DNA of 64,000 nt from Cercophora sp. LCS_1 (taxonomy: Eukaryota; Ascomycota; Sordariomycetes; Sordariales; Lasiosphaeriaceae): contig JAPZLL010000006.1 in NCBI GenBank assembly GCA_036250225.1, positions 372,001 to 436,000 of the forward strand, read 5' to 3'. Both the position numbers and the translations under genes were made by a program. Under the pieces are notes generated by a model that had not been told where the DNA came from, searched no databases, and worked only from the letters and a program-made list of their open reading frames with translations. This document shows, piece by piece, positions 10,036 through 22,048 of the stretch (its first letter is position 1; each line of letters opens with the position of its first letter).

Positions 10036-13000
10036 CGTCGCTGAAAAGGTGGGCCGCAACGTGCCCGAGACATGCGGTTGTGTGTCTTGGGTGGCCCTCT
10101 CCGTGCCGGCGCGAGACGCTCTGGTTTATCAACGATGTCGGTTTCCCAGGAAATCGTAAGCGAAATGCGAACAGCCAGATATTAAACGGAAACGGGATGC
10201 TGCGATGCGATACTTCTAAAAGCAGGAAGAGCAGATCAGCACCAGGAATGGAAGGGGCACAGGAGGGCGGCAAAATACAATTAAGAGGGACCGAGGGGCA
10301 GAGCGAGGGACGACGAGCTGATGAGTGGCCGACCGGGGGGCTCGCTCGCTGGGCTGGGGCGAGCCGGGGTGTGGCCTGGACCAGGACCGGTGCCGCAGCG
10401 CCCCAAGGCTGGGTGTTCGCTTGGAGCTGCAGGGATGTGGATGGTCGCTTCAGCAGCTTCCGGGCCAGCTTTTGAAGTGTCGCGGGACGTTGCGTTGCAA
10501 GTCTTGGAAGGCTAAAATCCCCACCAGCCAAAGACGACTCGCCGGGTTTGAAGTTTGCGCTCGATGAAACACGAAATCGAGTCGACGGCACGACGGCTTG
10601 CTGGAGACGCTATCACATGGACGATGCTGCGGGTGCGGGTATTTTACAGTCGCTCCACCTCATCATGACAAGTCTGCCTCCGCGATATGCGTCAGATCCC
10701 GCAGGCTTGGGTTCGCAATGCGTTCGCAATGCGGTTGTGTCACAGACCAGACCTCACAGCCCGGCAACCGGAAGCTCTCCCTCTTTGCCTTTCCGACTCA
10801 CCTTCGGATCCCGACTTCCAACACCGAGCAGAAGCAAAACGCCACGGTGCCGTCTTCGTTGTTGCCATGACGAACTGTGCAACTCGGGAATTCTTCGCAT
10901 CGATGAAATTCGGATACGCAGAACGCTCAGACGGGCGCAGACCAACCAACACGCCACGTATTCCATCCGAGCAGCTTTTCGTCTTGTGTGAACCAACTCC
11001 CAACGCAAACACGACTTGGGGAGACGACGCGGACGGCACAAGAAGCAGGGTCAGATGCATCTTCCATCTGGGGAATTCCTCCCGCTCCTGAACGCAGCCC
11101 TTTGAAGCCATGTCATTGGCCGTCTCCCACAAAACCTTATGTCGTTCGTCGGGTCATCCTCGTTCGGCTGTGTTGCGTGCGACTTCTTTTTTTACGCACT
11201 CCCATTTGCGCAACGACGCAGCAGCCGTGGCAGTGCATCGCCAAGTCTCGGCACATCTGGCAGCGCAACCAACCGCTCCCGATCCCAGGCTCCCACCAAC
11301 TCGTGTGGCTGGACCCTGTGCGGCGCACCAACTTGAACTTCATCGCCTGCCACGACAGAACATTCCTCAGCCCAGGTTGCGGTGGACCGCCGACGATTGA
11401 CCGCATGAGTCCTATGCATCACCACCACTCGGAGGCATGTGATTCCCCCAAGGTACGAGCAAGTTTTCATTCTGTGCGCTCCATCTTTCGTCATTCGCAA
11501 AGTGTCCTTTACCACCTTGATCGCTCGGCAATCGAGTGGTGCCGATGTCGTGATGCAGCGGCTGGGAGGTTGCAGGGGGCCCTTTGCGGGACATGATCTT
11601 GAAACTCGCGTCCCGCTTCCAGCACTTGGGTTCCCCTGAACCACGAACCCGTCCAAAGTCAAGATCACACGACAGATGCCACTTTGAGGCTCTTCTCCAA
11701 GAAATCTTCAATTTCGGGTTCAGCATGCGATTCTATTCATACCACCATCATTTCCCTCTCACTCTGTACCTGCTTAGGCGAGACTATCGCTGAACCCTAG
11801 ATTAGCTTGGTGGGATTCAGCCGCCGGGAGATCAGCGTCATCCACATCAGGAAATCTCCGATGGCAGCCAGCTTAACCAGCCAGAATAAGCTTACCGGTT
11901 CTATGCTACGTCAAGCTGCGATTGACTGTGAGCTACTGCATGTCAGCACTCTGATCGGCTGACGTCGTTCTGGAAAATTGTTGTTCTTGAAGGAGTCTTC
12001 CTACCAAGAAGGTTCATTTACCTCAAACAAACCCAGGCCCGCAGCTCGTGGCTCTGTTACCTAGGGAGATAAAAATGGCTGCGTCGTAAACCACTGGCTT
12101 GGCAAGGCTAGCGTGGATCGCCTCAGTCGACAAGTGCCGGTAGTGCCGTCGTATTGATGAGTAACGACTCCAGAATGTTATTTTGACTTCGGTTGCTGTC
12201 TATGAGACAGGTCAACCTCGTCGTAACAACTGCGACGGCTCGAACACGCCTATCCTGCACCACCAGGTCGACCAAGGTGGCCACTCTTTGTCCGATTCAA
12301 GACGACCACAGTTGAAAAGCACGCAACCTCAAAAAGTAAACAAACCCAAACCCGCCCCATCAGAATGTGCCCCCGACCAAACCAGGTTCCCAAACCCCGT
12401 TGCCACGAGAAGCTCCGTGTGGCAACCCGTCTTATCACGGTAGCCATGGAGCAAAGGAAAAAACCAGGGAAGAGCTGATTTCCTATTTTGGAAACCAATT
12501 CATATAAACGACGGACATTCGGATGCTGTCATCCCCGACCATTATTAATGTTGATGACCTAACAGGAGGAGGGGGGAAGTCCGGTCCAGGTCGCAGTCCG
12601 GGCTGCATACCTTATTGTTTGGGTAGCCCGCCGCCACTTTGTCACGCTACCAGTCAGCACGAACGATTGTGGTATGCATATCACAACGGGTCGGGGGTTG
12701 GGTCTCTTTTATTTGTGTCAATGTTTTGTGGGAATGTTTTTGTTGTCGATTGGGGAACGAGGTTGAAAAAGGGGCCGGATTGATTGAGGAGGTGAGCGTT
12801 TGTGTCAAGTGAGATTGACTGATCTGCATTGCGGTCGTTTATCACTCATTTGGTCAGCACGAGGAAATGTCTGGTCCCGGAACATGACTTCCAAGGCCTG
12901 CAACCGGAAATTTGGTCTTTGATCCGACTTTGGTTTGGAACCATCAGTCATCCGAGAGGGAGCAGAGGCCTTGGTGCAAGTCCAAGCGATCGATGACGGA

Positions 13001-13151
13001 TAGGCAGGATCGCAACAGGACCAAAGTCTCTTCAGTCACAACAATGATACTGAATATTTCGCCTCCTTCAGACACCTGTCAGCTCTCAACTTTAGAAACT
13101 TGAAAACACGAGAACCTCCCATCTACCCCGACAATCCCATCCCTTTACGGT
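10036..13151. other. 3.1-kb gene-poor interval
   Basis: Nothing recognisable on either strand. Open frames of up to about 200 codons near 10988-11596 and 9839-10591 lack motifs and biased composition and overlap one another on both strands. The first 500 bases are presumably the promoter of the surface-protein gene. I see no tRNA, terminal inverted repeats or reverse-transcriptase relics. Confidence 0.4.
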
Positions 13152-14644
13152 CTACAAAGGCTCAGCAACCAACCCATCCGACTCAGGCGGTCCCTTGTAC
13201 ACTACTTCCCGTTAGCTTCTCCCCTTCAACACAGAACAGACCAAATACTCACCCTTGTGCGCATAAACGACATACCAAACCCCACTCAACACCATAAACC
13301 CCACAAACACCACAATCGCATAATTCATACTCACCTCCGTAACCGGTAAAACAGCCGGCATACTGAACAAGACCAACTCAAACGCAATCCACAGCACCGC
13401 AACAATATTCACCGGCCATCCCAACCTCTTCCCCAGCGTCCACCGCGCCGCGTTGACCTCCTTCCGCCTATGCCACATGGAAATCGAAATCGGGATCGCA
13501 TACGACACGGCCAGAGACATGACTCCCACCGATACAAACGCCAGAAACGCCGACGACGAGCCCAGGTTGATTAGTCCCAGCAACATCTCCACAAAGGTAG
13601 TAAGCGCGAGCGCGAAGATGGGTGTATCGTGTTTGGCATCGACACGGCGCCAGAGACGCGACAAGGGAATCGCGTTATCCCGCGCAAAGGCCCAGGTGCA
13701 GCGGGATGCGGCGACGGTGATGGAGATGGAGCAGAAAAAGGTGATGATGAGGATAAGCAGAGTAAGGCCGAGACCGCCGGCGGGGGAGCCCATGACTGCT
13801 TGGAAGATGTAGGGGAGGGCTTGGCCGACGGGGGCGGCAAGGATGTAGTCGAGGGAGGGCATTGTCGCGCAGATTGGGATGATCTTTTGTCAAGCGTCAG
13901 TGTGGCAAACAACACAATGGGGGGAGGGAGAGAAAGGGGTGGGGTGAAGAAAGGAGAGGAGGGTATACGAAGAAGAGACCTGCGATACCGCCTACCGGGA
14001 CGCAGAGGGAGATGGCTTTGGGAAGCTTGACGGCTGGATCACCGCATTCTTCGGCCATGGCGGAGACCATGCCGATGGCGGAAAAGGTGTATGCCGCGGG
14101 CAGGATGCCGATGAAGAAGGAGAAGCCGCCCCAACCGGAGAGGGTGTTGTCGTAGTACCCGAGGGTGTCGGCGGGGGAGTTGCGGCCGACTGAGGCTTTG
14201 GTGGACAGACACACGAGGGTGATGAAGATGGCCAGGGCGGTAAAGGCGGCGCAAAAGGTGTCGACCATGGGGAGGAGCCTGTTGCCGTAGGCGACAATGA
14301 CAAAGGTGCCGAGGGTGATGGCATAGAAGATCAGGAGGAGCTGCCAGTTGGTGATGGCAAAGTCGGGATGGAACATGGCGATGCATGCTGCGATGAGCGA
14401 GGCGAAGCCAAAGTTGACCGACAGCGTGATGGTCCAGTTGCCAATGAGCCATGTCCAGCCGGTGATGAAAGACAGCAGGGTCCGGACTTTGTGGGGAGCG
14501 AGTTGAAAAGACCAGTAATAAGGCCCAGCAGATGTCGGATACCTCGACGCCAACTCCCCCAGCGACAACGCCACACACTCATCAACAATGAGCACCATGA
14601 TCCAGCCCAGGAACATGGGAAGTTGACCTGTCCTCGTCAGCACG

Positions 14645-14678
<34 letters not shown>

Positions 14679-14959
14679 GTGACGACCAACACTCACCTCC
14701 GCCATAGATAGCACTGATCAACGGCCCGCCGAACCCAAACGGAATCTATCACCATCCCGTCAGCAAACGGCCCAAAAATCACCGAACAAATAAAACCCAC
14801 CGCGGCAATTGCAAGTGACTGAAACAGCAACGTCGCCATCGACCGATTCCTTCGTAACTCGGGCTTATATCCCAAAATATTAATAACATCCACCTCGCCA
14901 TTCGAATCCGAAGCCTGCGCCTCAAGCTCGGTGGTCTTTTTCTCAGTCGTTGCCGCCAT
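13152..14959 (-). CDS. Amino-acid/GABA-type permease (APC superfamily)
   Basis: Five exons: 14801..14959, 14697..14745, 13969..14627, 13253..13883 and 13152..13201. They sum to 516 codons, 515 residues. Introns (55, 69, 85, 51 nt) have GT-AG ends and CTGAC/CTAAC branch sites. Start is MAATTEKKTTELEAQ. About 12 membrane helices. The first helix reads SLAIAAIPFGFGGPLISAIY only after the 55-nt intron is removed. Family marks follow: QLPMFLGWIMVLIVDE, SRYPTSAGPYYWSFQLAP, GWTWLIGNWT, and the C-terminal VYKGPPESDG tail. This is the fungal amino-acid/choline/GABA permease group (Uga4/Bat1-like), proton symporters of the plasma membrane or vacuole; the substrate cannot be read from sequence. It is divergent from an ammonium transporter and has a TGATAA site about 190 bp upstream, so nitrogen control is likely. 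Confidence 0.9.
14645..14678. repeat. (CAT)11 microsatellite in permease intron 2
   Basis: Eleven CAT units (ATG on the coding strand) sit inside the 69-nt second intron of the permease gene, between donor and branch region. Expansion would change intron length only. Confidence 0.85.
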
Positions 14960-15450
14960 ACCGTAGGTATTCGATCGTGTTACTTCACGTCACGTCGCAG
15001 AACAGAGACATCCTCCAAAGAAAAAGCTCCCTTGGCACCACTTATGTACCCTCCATACCTTACCCCAGCCGGGCGCACCGTGGGATGGGGGACCGGGAAC
15101 TCCCACCACGGCGGGCATGCAAATCATCCCATATTCCCATCCGTTATCACACGCGTTCCCCCTTCAACCATTGGCTCCCTTCCAATCAGTGATACCAAAG
15201 GGGACCAAAAGGGGACGGACACAACCTGCGGGGATCGTCTGTCGGCTGTCGCTCCACCTCATTCAATCCCGAAGAACCTCGGATTTCGGAGCTCCCCCCA
15301 CCTCCCTCAGGGAAAACCGAGCTTGAGCTCCCCCTGTAAGACGACGCCAACGACAACGACGACGGCGACGACCACGACCACCACCACCACCGCCACACCA
15401 GTGATGTAAGACCCTGGCATTGCATCCGATACAAACCAGCAAGCAGCCTT

Positions 15451-15475
15451 CAATCCAATCCAATCCAATCCAATC
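15451..15475. repeat. (CAATC)5 tandem array = repeated CCAAT motifs
   Basis: Five perfect CAATC units create four consecutive CCAAT boxes with 5-bp spacing, midway between the permease and the ammonium transporter. CCAAT is the recognition core of the Hap/AnCF complex; function here is inferred. Confidence 0.8.
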
Positions 15476-16324
15476 CGGTTTCCTGGAGATGGCACCATGG
15501 ACGGGATGGGGATTTCTGCAGTTGGTTCTCTGGGGTTGCACTGACCGCGACCCCAACTGCATGCTTCCGTCGTGACACAAGCAAGCATCATGATTGTCTT
15601 ACAAAAAAAAGTCGGCTTACAGCGTCCGGAATGATCACGGCCGTATCCATCAACACGCGCATACCGAAAGCATTGCCGGCGTCAAAGAGATATTTCAAAA
15701 CATCGTATTAGTATAATTTGACCCATCTTATCCACCCAAGCAAGTACCTCCTGAAAAAAAGCAGCGTCTCCAAGTTTCTTGAGGACAGCAGATATTTCGT
15801 CAGAGTCGTCACATCAATCGCCGCCGACGCGCCCAACGGGACACCCACCCACCTCACTAACCCCATTCTAGGCAACAAGTCCCGATGCGGCCTCGCTCGT
15901 CCGGCGAACAAACAACAAGCTTTTTTGGCTTATCGGTGCCCTGCCTCGGGCCCGCAGCGAACAAATCGGCTTCGCTGCCCTGTTTCAGGGCCCCTGTAGC
16001 TCTCCTGGAGCTCCTGTAGCTCTTATCGCCCCCGCACTTTCGGACGATCCCCCGTCCATTCCGCAGCGCGCGTCACCAGTGCGATGCCGTGCGATCCCCG
16101 CAAACAACTGGACAGCAGCATTGGATGGTTTACCCAAAAGTGGTCAACATGTGCATGGTCTAGGTGGGCCAAGAAAGGTAACAAGAGCTTTGCGTTACAA
16201 TGGACAGTGACCCATATCTTGGCCTTGCAAAAAGAATTAAATGGTAAAATAGAACAGGGGAGGAATAAGTAACACATGGTTCCCGCCCACACACACGCTT
16301 CTAGGGCACTCCGTTTACCGTCCT

Positions 16325-16341
16325 TGATAACCCGCTGATAA
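16325..16341 (+). promoter_or_regulatory. Twin TGATAA (AreA/NIT2-type GATA) sites
   Basis: Two TGATAA elements spaced 11 bp apart (one helical turn) lie about 160-175 bp before the transporter ATG. Paired HGATAR sites are the known binding arrangement for the nitrogen GATA activators AreA/NIT2. Binding is inferred. Confidence 0.6.
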
Positions 16342-16498
16342 CAAACAAGATCCCTCGACCCCCATCCACCCTCCTTCTTTCCCCCCAATCCCTTCCTTCG
16401 CGTCATCGCGTCCTCGTACTTTTCTTTTCTCTCTCTTTTTGTTGCAGAGACCAAAGTTCAGACTTGATGAATTCTTGAGCCTGAAAACAGAACCGGCC

Positions 16499-18028
16499 AT
16501 GGCCTCCGAAACTTCGTCGGTCCTCAAGGCGTGGGAGGAATGCGACAAGATCGACACTCTCTTCATCCTCGTGTGCACCGTCTTTTGCTGGACCATTGTC
16601 CCGACCGTACGATATACCGCACCGACAGCCCGCGCTTAACCGCCCTGACATGTTCTCTATCTAGGTCGGCATTGCCTATGGCGGTTACGCATGGAAGCGC
16701 AATGGCATGAGCGCCGCCATGGCCGCTGTCTTGACCATTGCGACGTGCTCGATCCAGTGGTTCTGCATCGGATACACCCTCGCATACGGCGACGGCGGCT
16801 GGTTCTTTGGAGACTTCAAGCACATCTTCCACATCGGCGTGTTGAGCGAGCCCGTGGGGACGATCCCGGCCATCCTCTTCAGCGAGTTTCAGCTTGTGTT
16901 CGAGGCCACCGTGTGTGCCATTGCCGTCGGCGGCTTCTGCGAGCGCGGGAGGCTTTGGCCTGTTGTCTTCTTCATTGCGGTATGGGTCTCCTCACGCGTC
17001 AAGGGACGCCGAACTCACGGGTGATGTAGCTCTGGTCCACCTTTGTATACTGCCCACTGGCTCACAGTGTCTGGGGCGGAGGCGTGCTTGGCGAAGACCT
17101 CGGCGTGCTCGACTTCGCTGGTGGCACGCCCGTCCACGTCTGCTCAGGCGCGAGCGCCACCGCCATAAGCATATACCTGTCCTACCCCCTCTTCCGATCC
17201 CGAAAATCGTCGGAACGTACCCCAACCCACATTCGCATCCACCGGCCTGGCAACTCCTTCTTCCAGCTACTCTCCATGATCATCATCTGGGGCTCCTGGC
17301 TGGCCTTTGACGCCGGCACCGTCCTTGCCCTCAACTTCCAGTCCGTCATGGCTCTGTGCGTGACAAACCTCTGCGCTTCGGCGGGGGCCTTGACGTGGGC
17401 ATGCTTGACCTTCTATGAGACGGGTCGCTGGTCGCTCGATTCGACATTTATGGGCGCCATCTCCGGTCTCGTTATGATTACCCCGGCAGCGGGGTTTATT
17501 GATATGCCAACCGCCCTCTTCTTTGGGATGTTCGGCGCTCTTCTGTGCCGACAGGCCTTGCGCATCAAGTTCACCAAGTTTGCGCAGCACTGGCGGTGGG
17601 TGGACAACGGTGACACGTTCGCCACGCACTGCATTGGCGGCATAGCGGCCACCATCTGCACGGGACTGTTTGCCCAGAAAAAGGTGGCAGCCTATGGCGG
17701 GGTCGAGATTGACGGTGGTGTCTTCTTCGATGGCAACGTGCGCCAGTTGTGGGTACAGATCGTAGAGGTCCTTGTTGGTTTCACCTGGTCGTTTGCCGGG
17801 TCATATTCCATCATCGCCCTCATCGACTGTGTGCCGGGGCTCGAAGTTCTGGCGATAGACAAGTACGTCCCTGAGGCCAGCCAGGGTGGCAGGGTGCTAA
17901 CTTTAGGCAGACATATCAACGAAGGTCTCGACTTGAACGAGACCGAGGAGTTCCTCAGCGGGATTTTGGAATACCCGGATGAAGTTGACTATACGCCAAC
18001 CCCAAAGGGAAACATTGCGCTCGACTGA
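16499..18028 (+). CDS. Ammonium transporter (Amt/Mep family)
   Basis: Exons 16499..16606, 16665..16979, 17030..17862 and 17911..18028 give 457 residues. The last intron (48 nt, GTACGT…GCTAAC…GCAG) is in frame and stop-free, so a 473-residue read-through form is possible. Eleven membrane helices are expected. Family signatures: VLDFAGGTPVHVCSGASA, carrying the conserved Asp and the first pore His, and THCIGGIAATICTGLFA, carrying the second pore His of the twin-His pair. GSWLAFDAGT and LNFQSVMA match the central helices. The protein imports ammonium across the plasma membrane when nitrogen is scarce. The cytoplasmic tail is short and divergent (DEVDYTPTPKGNIALD), unlike the longer tails of Mep2-type sensors. 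Twin GATA sites sit just upstream. Confidence 0.95.
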
Positions 18029-18223
18029 ACACAAATCCCTGGGGCGCTATCAAGCTACTAGAGTGACACCTGTGGGGGAGATAAGACAGTTGGACGAACA
18101 ACGGGGCTGTGATACTGTATCTCGATCGATCCTGGTGAACTGCGTCGGTGGGATGCGGAACCCGACGCCGAAGAGCGTGCATAACAGCTGTCTCGGCGTG
18201 GGCCTGGCCTGTCGTGTTGGAGC

Positions 18224-20198
18224 CTATCCAAAGATGCTGTGCAGTCCCGTGTTACTCATCACGTCTAACCAATGTGTCCGTCGGGAAGTGCCTATCTCGT
18301 TGTCATATGCACTCCACACGGCCCGCATTAGCTGCTTGGCCACCTCAATGGGTTTGGGCGGTAGGCTAAGCTCGAGCTGGTCAAGCCGATCCATGATAAA
18401 ACGCCGCGCCTGCGAGGTCTTGATAGAGGTCTCCGTAATGGTTGGTTCGGGGACAGGCACACTCGGGATTTCGGGCAGATCGGGAAGTTCGGGCTCTGGG
18501 GTGTTTGTCGACATGCTAACGACCGAGGAAGATGGCGACCTGCCCCCTTGGTCGGCGCTGAGGAGATAGTTTTGATGCCCCGCTGCCATAGGGAACTTGC
18601 TTGCGAAACGCAGGCCGCTTCCAGCGCATAGGCAGAGAAGAGGCTGGATGCAGCGCATTTCCGAGACGGGTAGCTGTTGAAGAATGTCGGTGATGTGCAA
18701 AGCCAATGGCAGAACCCATGTGTTCCAGACTGTTGTTCCGTCGGCGTCGGCAAGATCCGGCATCCGCTTCGACACCAGGTCTGGGAAGCTTTCGTACAGC
18801 TGCAGCAGAGAAGACAGACGGTATGCCTCAGTCGTGTCGAAGAGATGTCGGCCTCCACCTGCCAGGTTGACCAGCTCCACCTGGTCTGTGTCGATAGCCA
18901 GCAGTGATTCTTCCACCATCGTGGCCTCTTGGATGTCCTTCATGGCGCCCTGCAAAGATTTGTAGCTTGTCCCGTCGTTGTGTCTCCACCGTGTTCGAGA
19001 CCTCCGACACAGCGCAATCGCTTTGCCGAACAACCTGTACACGTCGGTCGACACCCCGGACCATGGATGGGGGGTTGCTTTGACGAGAGCTGTTTGGGAC
19101 GGTTCTGGCCAGCTAAGCATGTTTTTGAGGTCGATTTCGTTGTCGCTCACCACGCTTCTGAGCATTTCTTCGTAAATCAGACAGCCCCTAAAGAACTCGA
19201 GGAGTTGTTTCTCCTTGTCGTCCAGATCCCAAGTGTCCAGTGTCTTGATGACTGCCCGCGCCTGGCGCAGATACTGCAACCCGAGCTCACGCCACTCGAG
19301 CCATGCCATCGACGAGCTCATGCAGAACAACGATAAGAGCAGCTCACTCGGGAATTTTGGCTGGTTCCCCGTAAAAAAGGCGACGAGTTCCTTCTTGATA
19401 GCATCGGTGGCCAAGCCTGGAGCCTCCCGCGCTGTGTCCCTCATGACGTGTGGCAGCCGTTCGACGAGGGAAGCAGCCGAGATGGCCTGCAGCGCATAAA
19501 ACACTGGACGAGAGTTGGACCACAGCTCGGACGTCAACTGGCGGTAGGGATTCGTCTGCGAATCGAGGGCCGACCACGAGGAACACACCGACTTGAACCA
19601 GTGCTCGATCAGGAATGACGGGATGTTGACGACGGGTTGGAAGAGAGGCACATCTGACACATCCGGGACATCCTGAATGTTCGGCGCCGCGGGGCTTCCA
19701 TCACGCTTGATAAAGGGCACGAGTGCGCCCGGGTCGTCGGTGCCGTCAGAGGCGTCGGAGTGGGGTCCGGGGGACGGAGAGGCGGTGGTGCGCCCCGATG
19801 ATGATCCGCCACCGTCCGATGAGGCGTGATCGCTACTCGTTTGACCGCTGGATTCCCCGGCGGCGGCGGTCTGCGAGATGACCGACGAGGCGGCCGTCAC
19901 TAGTTGGGTAAAATTCTCTGGGCCGCTCGTCTTTGCGTTCCATGGCTTCTCGTGCTTGGTGGACCATTGCAAGCGCTGCTGGTAGCCGGGACACTCGAAA
20001 CCTTTCTGCGCGCAGTTCCGACAGCCTGGCTTCGTCTCATCGCATCGGAGCTAGTTCATCACGCCGGTCAATCACCACAGCCCTCCCACCGCTGGTTTCA
20101 CGGAGCATGCATCAGAAAGAAAAGGAAAGGACAGGGCCTCGTACCCGTCTGAGCTTGCACGTCCGACACCCGCTTCTCGACTTCTGCTTGTTCTTCAT
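18224..20198 (-). CDS. Zn2Cys6 transcription factor
   Basis: Exon 1 (20145..20198) encodes MKNKQKSRSGCRTCKLRR. A 94-nt intron (20051..20144) ends in TAG, and exon 2 (18224..20050) completes the binuclear cluster: C-x2-C-x6-C-x6-C-x2-C-x6-C, ending GFECPGYQQRLQW. Total 626 residues. The restored cysteine spacing confirms the junction. A Ser/Gly/Asp-rich linker (about 60-110) precedes a helical fungal-TF regulatory domain (PSFLIEHWFKSVCSSW, then NSRPVFYALQAISAASL) typical of the DUF3468 class. Acts in the nucleus. It converges on the ammonium transporter with only 195 bp between stops, so any link to nitrogen uptake is by position alone. Confidence 0.92.
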
Positions 20199-22048
20199 CT
20201 TCGCGTGCTGCTGATCATGGTCCTGTCATCGCTCGAGCATGGGGTCATTCCGGTCGGGGCCTCGTTCTCTTGTTCTCTGTCTGGCGGCGTGCGATGGAAG
20301 CTGCAGGAAGGAGTGAGAAAGCGAACCACGATGGGCAAGGCAGCGGCGAAGCAGAAACCCCCCATTGACTGGTGTCCCAGAGGCCCAGGCCAGTGAGAAT
20401 GCGCTGCAGCCCAGCCCGCGACAGCCACCAACATGGCCAGCGGCTTCGACCGATTGTAGATAAGTTCGATAACGGCCACGATGAGCCAATAAGCACCGTC
20501 CCCAGCGGTTCTGACAATCAATGTGACGCCAGGCCTGACTGGCTGGTAGGGGTGGTGGGGGTCGTCGGCACGAGCGGGGTTGCGACCTGCCACTCAGGGC
20601 CTGCGATTTCCTGCTATAACACCGCGAATCAACCCGGGCAACGCCACAGGCTGGCGGCCCTCCCGGTGGTCTCGCGACTGTGCATCGGGATTCGATACCG
20701 GGCGGCTTCTGTGCCGCATCGTTGCAACGGTAGCGGTCTTTTTCAGTTCCATGGAATGGCCGAAGAAGCTGCTGGGATCCCCACCGCCACGTGATATGCT
20801 TGGCTCACCCGCCTCTCCACTTGAGATTGGACTCGATCGTGATCAACCCATTGTGCATCACGGCTCACGATGTTAGTGTTTTATGAGCTGGCCTTACTCG
20901 CAGTCGTGAAAAATGCTCCTATTTGTTTGGGATAGTCAACCGGGGCGATTGGTTCAAGTCGCTCATTTCAAGAAGAGATGAAAGTGTCGGCGGCACCTCG
21001 GGGAATGGGCGATATCTCTCTGAAGGACGAACACCGAAACAACAGAGTGATAGAATCACGATGAGCGCCGTGGACAACATACTCGGGACAACACGAGGTA
21101 AGCCCTGTCTCACAAAAGACAGCCAAACCACACAGACAGATAATCACGGGTGTTGAGTGCGAGCATGACAATGGATGTTACTGGGGCACAGATGCATTTT
21201 TGGTAGAACCAACAGTTTATTGGGAGGCTCTATCGGCTAGCTATACCTGTTGCGAGGGGGGTTAGTTTGCTGGAATCCACGACTGCCATTCAGTAAGAAG
21301 CTGCATGGGTGAGGAATGTGAGTGCGTATCTGAGCATGGGACACCTAATCCTGACCGGGATAATCACCGGGTCGGGGACATAGAATCACTAGGTTCTAGT
21401 TTCTGTTGTGTGCCGCTGGGAAGAATAACGTTGGGATATTTACCTTGGCTACCGGGTCTGCTGGCGGAGGCGTGGACTGAGTGATCCGACGTGCCAACTC
21501 CGTATGACAGTGAAGGGATTGTGAGCCGGTTCTGGTAGTTTTGGATCGGCTGGCCACACGACGGCCATGTAGTAAGCGATCATCCGGCAATACCAGTACT
21601 TGCTGGGATCGTATAGATATCAAGTGTTGGCCCATTCGGAAGGCAGACATGCGTCCTTGGCGTTTTCCGTGGTGACTGGAGACCGCCGGAGTGGCGATAC
21701 TTCAGCCGTGCAAGGATGCAGTTTTCGCTCTCTCGTTCAATGCACTCACCGATTTCCTCGTGCCGCAAGATCTGGTGACAAGTTGGTGAGGAGTGGATGA
21801 CCCGGTGAGGTGGGAAGCAAGGATTCGATGTCGATACCTTTGATCGTTTAGATAACAATCCTTGCAACCCACCCCACCTCAACACCACCTCATCCACTTC
21901 CCCCACCTTGTCACCACGTCCAACGCAACACCAGCCTCCAAAAGCCCCCACCATTCACGATGAGGGTGGCCGATCGAATCCTTCGGGGAAGCCCCTCTTT
22001 CCTAGCCGTTGCTTTGCAGGATATGCCCTTGTGAGTCCGCTAAGAGAA
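20199..22048. other. Intergenic, 1.85 kb
   Basis: No gene recognised. The part next to 20198 is the regulator's promoter and leader. Short open frames at 20195-20900 overlap on both strands without motifs. Confidence 0.45.

Larger units (their letters stand above)
14960..16498. promoter_or_regulatory. Shared divergent promoter of permease and ammonium transporter
   Basis: 1.54 kb separates two outward-reading nitrogen-uptake genes. It holds TGATAA-type GATA elements at 15144-15149, 15930-15935, 16023-16028, 16325-16330 and 16336-16341 (reading either strand), a tandem CCAAT array at 15451-15475, and ACG/ACC-rich triplet runs near 15340-15400. No coding potential was recognised. Confidence 0.55.

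Noticed and set aside
10988..11596. 202-codon open frame in the gene-poor interval
   Set aside because: No domain, no introns, overlapping frames on both strands, mixed composition.
15451..15475. Possible CRISPR-like array
   Set aside because: Units are five bases with no spacers; a simple tandem repeat.
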